Shown here piece by piece: positions 61,432 to 64,000 of a stretch of 64,000 nt of DNA. The notes below the pieces were generated by a model. That model searched no databases and was not told where the DNA came from. It saw only the letters and a program-made list of their open reading frames with translations. A program made the position numbers and the translations under genes. How positions within the stretch are numbered: position 1 is the stretch's first letter; the number at the start of each line of letters is the position of its first letter. Origin of the DNA: an uncultured Bacteroidales bacterium (GTDB lineage Bacteria; Bacteroidota; Bacteroidia; Bacteroidales; Muribaculaceae); contig CASENC010000049.1 of NCBI GenBank assembly GCA_949289215.1, forward strand, positions 124,001 through 188,000. Direction: 5' to 3'.

Positions 61432-64000
61432 ATGAATTTATTAAAACGATTAATCCTGTTGCTGGGGCTGTTCATGGGAATCACATCGGCCCATGCCCAG
61501 ATCACGGTGACGGGTACGGTAGTTGACGGCGACCAATTCGGTCTGCCGGGAGTGACGGTGACGGTGAAAGGCACGAGCAAGGCCGTCGCCACCGACTTCG
61601 ACGGCAATTACACCATACAGGTGCCGTCGCAGGAATCGGTACTCACGTTCAGTTTCGTAGGCATGAGCCCGCAGGAGATAACCGTGGGGAACCAGACGAA
61701 AATCGACGTGACCATGAAGGAGAACGCCCAGGAACTCGAGGAACTCGTGGTAGTGGGTTACGGAACAGTGAAGAAACGCGACTTGACGGGTGCGGTGTCG
61801 CAGCTGAAGCCCAGCGACCAGGATGCAGCCAAGGTGACCAGTATCGACAACCTGCTGCAAGGTAAGATTGCCGGTCTGTCGGTAGGCGCATCGTCGTCGG
61901 CTCCGGGTGCCGCATCGTCGGTTACCATCCGTGGTGCCAACTCGTTGCGCGGCGACAACCAGCCGTTGTATGTAATCGACAATATCCCACAAGCATCGGC
62001 CGGCGAATTTGCCAACACCGGTAACGATGGTACATTCTCGATTGCCACTAACCCGTTGACATCGCTCAACCCCGCCGACATCGAGAGTATCGAGGTGCTG
62101 AAGGACGCATCGGCCACGGCAATCTATGGTTCTCGCGGTGCCAACGGTGTAATTCTCATCACCACCAAGCGAGGCAAATCGGGCAAGACGTCGGTAAGTG
62201 CATCGGCCAACTTCACCATTGCCGACGCATCCAAGCTGCTCGACATGATGAACCTCACCGAGTATGCTCAAGGACGCATGATATATGGCGGTCCCGACAT
62301 CGCGCACGGAGCTACGTATGACAACTGGATGCTTCAAAAGACTGATGACAAAACCGGAGAATTGGTTTGGAACGACTTCTACCAATATTATCTCGACGGC
62401 GGTTCGGTGTATCGCAAGATTGGCGAGCAGTATCGCGTGAACGACGAAGTTTGGCGCAAGCTGAACGAGGTTGACTGGCAACGTGAAATCTACAGCACGG
62501 CACTGTCGCAGAACTACAACATCACCGTCAACGGTGGTAACGACAAGATTACCTACTTCACCTCGGCTTCTTACAAGAAGGTTGAAGGCTTGGTTGAAGG
62601 CACTGGCTTGCGCCAAGGAGACTTGCGTGTGAACTTGAACGCCGACATTTCACCGACAGTGAAATTGGCCGTTTCGCTTAACGGCTCGTTGAAGGAGAAC
62701 GACATGATGTCGGGTGGTAACACCACCGGTGGTGCAACGGGTTCGGTTTCGAACGTGGCCCTGTACAGCGCACCATACGTCAAGACGCAGGAGGAAATGG
62801 AGCAAGAAACTCCCAACCTTGCCGACCGTGCAACGGTGTGGACTTGGGTTGACGACTACGAGGACAAGACTTCGGAAAAGACTTTCCGCGGCTCTCTCGA
62901 CCTTACTTGGAACATCTGCAAGTACCTTACCTACAACCTGCGTGCCGGTGGTAACATTGCATTGCAGAACCGCGACCGCTGGTATGACATCACCCTGTAT
63001 GAAGGTTCGAAACAGAATGGTTACTTGACGCAGACGCAGTTCAACCGCAGCAACTACACAGTGGAAAACGTGTTCTCGTTCAACTACGAGGTTCGTGACA
63101 TAGTTGACATAAGTGCAGTTGCCGGTCTCACCTACGACGATTACAGCTCGCTCAACACGCTTACTGTGGGTAACGACTTCCAGATATACGACTTTGGCCT
63201 TAACGGTATGCACGTTGCCGGCAACACCGAGGTTAAACAACCTACGCAGGCCGACTACCAGCTGCTTTCGTTCCTGGCCCGTGCCAACCTGAGTTTCCTC
63301 AATGGCCGCTATCTGCTCACCGCATCAATCCGTGGTGACGGTTCCAGCAAGTTTGCCGAGGGCAAGCGTTGGGCATACTTCCCTGCTGCCACATTGGCAT
63401 GGAACATGACGCAGGAAACCTTCATGCGCGACGTTCAATGGCTCAACCAGTTGAAGGTTCGTGCCGGTTATGGTGAAACTGGTTCTCAGTCAATCGACCC
63501 GTACAGCACATTCTCAAGCTATGCTTCGGCATTCGTCGATACCCCCAATGGTTCTACCAAGCCGTCGCAGTCGGCCGATGCCAGCGGTAACAAGCTCATT
63601 GGCCTTGTAGTTGACAAGTTGCCTAACGACGGGTTGAAGTGGGAGCGTACTCGCTCTTACAACGTGGGTCTCGACTTCGCGTTCCTCAAGAACCGTATCA
63701 CGGGTAGCGTCGATCTCTATCACAAGACCACCAATGACCTGCTCATTCAGAAGGAACTTCCGCCATCGGCAGGTTACAAGTATATGTACATCAACCAAGG
63801 TAGCTTGCGCAACAAGGGTATCGAAATAAGCCTCACCGGCCACATCATCGACACTAAGGACTTCTCTTGGGACCTCTCGGGTAACATCGCGTTCAACGAC
63901 CCGAAGATTACCAACCTCGGTCTTCCCGTGCAGGAATGGGGTACCGGCCAAAACTGGAAGGCATACCTCGGTAACACCATCGGCGACCACTTCGGCTCGG
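61432..64000 (+). CDS. SusC/RagA family TonB-dependent receptor (3' end outside window)
   Basis: An outer-membrane receptor; 856 codons are in the window. A signal peptide (about 1-22, ending AHAQ) precedes the CarboxypepD_reg-like domain (about 23-105, TGTVVDGDQFGLPGVTVTVKG). The plug domain has VVVGYGTVKKRDLTGAV, QGKIAGLSVG and the SusC signature ASATAIYGSRGANGVILITTKRG. Barrel strands follow. Expected full length is about 1000-1050 residues, so roughly 150-200 are missing. It is in line with the GH18 gene, and a susD gene should follow. It would import the glycan fragments released by the GH18 enzyme. Confidence 0.95.
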   Translation, partial: MNLLKRLILLLGLFMGITSAHAQITVTGTVVDGDQFGLPGVTVTVKGTSKAVATDFDGNYTIQVPSQESVLTFSFVGMSPQEITVGNQTKIDVTMKENAQELEELVVVGYGTVKKRDLTGAVSQLKPSDQDAAKVTSIDNLLQGKIAGLSVGASSSAPGAASSVTIRGANSLRGDNQPLYVIDNIPQASAGEFANTGNDGTFSIATNPLTSLNPADIESIEVLKDASATAIYGSRGANGVILITTKRGKSGKTSVSASANFTIADASKLLDMMNLTEYAQGRMIYGGPDIAHGATYDNWMLQKTDDKTGELVWNDFYQYYLDGGSVYRKIGEQYRVNDEVWRKLNEVDWQREIYSTALSQNYNITVNGGNDKITYFTSASYKKVEGLVEGTGLRQGDLRVNLNADISPTVKLAVSLNGSLKENDMMSGGNTTGGATGSVSNVALYSAPYVKTQEEMEQETPNLADRATVWTWVDDYEDKTSEKTFRGSLDLTWNICKYLTYNLRAGGNIALQNRDRWYDITLYEGSKQNGYLTQTQFNRSNYTVENVFSFNYEVRDIVDISAVAGLTYDDYSSLNTLTVGNDFQIYDFGLNGMHVAGNTEVKQPTQADYQLLSFLARANLSFLNGRYLLTASIRGDGSSKFAEGKRWAYFPAATLAWNMTQETFMRDVQWLNQLKVRAGYGETGSQSIDPYSTFSSYASAFVDTPNGSTKPSQSADASGNKLIGLVVDKLPNDGLKWERTRSYNVGLDFAFLKNRITGSVDLYHKTTNDLLIQKELPPSAGYKYMYINQGSLRNKGIEISLTGHIIDTKDFSWDLSGNIAFNDPKITNLGLPVQEWGTGQNWKAYLGNTIGDHFGS

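Overview
The window comes from the chromosome of a Bacteroidales bacterium. It is most likely a gut member near Muribaculaceae/Bacteroidaceae, but the family is an inference. Reasons: two SusC/RagA receptors with a SusD/SusE set, a Mfa/Fim-type fimbrial operon, many Bacteroidetes-only families (DUF3256, DUF3575, DUF4286, DUF4836, DUF2582, PepSY-like), LL-diaminopimelate aminotransferase, and Bacteroidetes-type promoters (TTTG, about 20 bp, TAnnTTTG) in front of many genes. No rRNA, tRNA, CRISPR array, prophage or transposase gene was seen.

Layout. 1-4128 (+): yidC (5' end cut off), dapL, tsaE, birA. 4202-7191 (-): a three-gene fimbrial operon (DUF3575/OmpA-like protein, Mfa2-like lipoprotein, fimbrillin). 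7463-10717 (+): an ArgE-like deacylase and a CPA2 cation/proton antiporter. 10732-15433 (-): a Pro/Arg-rich exported protein, then a sensor histidine kinase whose stop codon overlaps the start of an exported amidase-like protein. 15693-15812 (+): a likely small RNA. 15933-21740 (-): a susC-susD-susE operon with a long leader. 22391-30014 (-): housekeeping genes (hpf, xerC, DUF3256, DEAD-box helicase, dacB, HIT, greA, rsgA). 30149-38334: mixed single genes. 38723-43692 (+): glgB, DUF4836, DUF4286, ruvC. 43845-44074 (+): a structured RNA candidate with 6S-like architecture. 44897-51567 (-): hsp20 behind a sigma-54 type promoter, a glycogen operon (debranching enzyme, GT4 synthase-like enzyme, GH57), and a lipid kinase. 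51841-56429 (-): MATE, DUF2752, YitT, YhhN and a ROK sugar kinase. 56860-57220: a 361-bp segment bounded by long inverted repeats that carry outward promoters. 57448-64000 (+): a GH18 polysaccharide-utilisation locus whose SusC gene runs off the end.

How the genes fit together. glgB (branching), the GT4 enzyme (chain synthesis), the debranching enzyme and the GH57 protein form a glycogen store/turnover set, and the ROK kinase could return released sugar to glycolysis. Two Sus-type systems would import glycans; the second pairs with a secreted GH18 enzyme, so beta-GlcNAc-containing glycans (host N-glycans or chitin-like material) are the likely target. Fimbriae, MATE and antiporter genes are surface or stress functions.

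Most unusual signals: (1) the inverted-repeat promoter segment in front of the GH18 locus, which may be invertible; (2) a rod-shaped RNA candidate after ruvC; (3) a near-consensus sigma-54 promoter in front of hsp20; (4) a family of dispersed palindromic repeats with GGGTGTATCAAAAT ends; (5) a GH57 homologue with an Asp-to-Asn change at the expected acid/base; (6) a sensor kinase coupled to a probably inactive amidase-like protein; (7) a small RNA with its own promoter and terminator.
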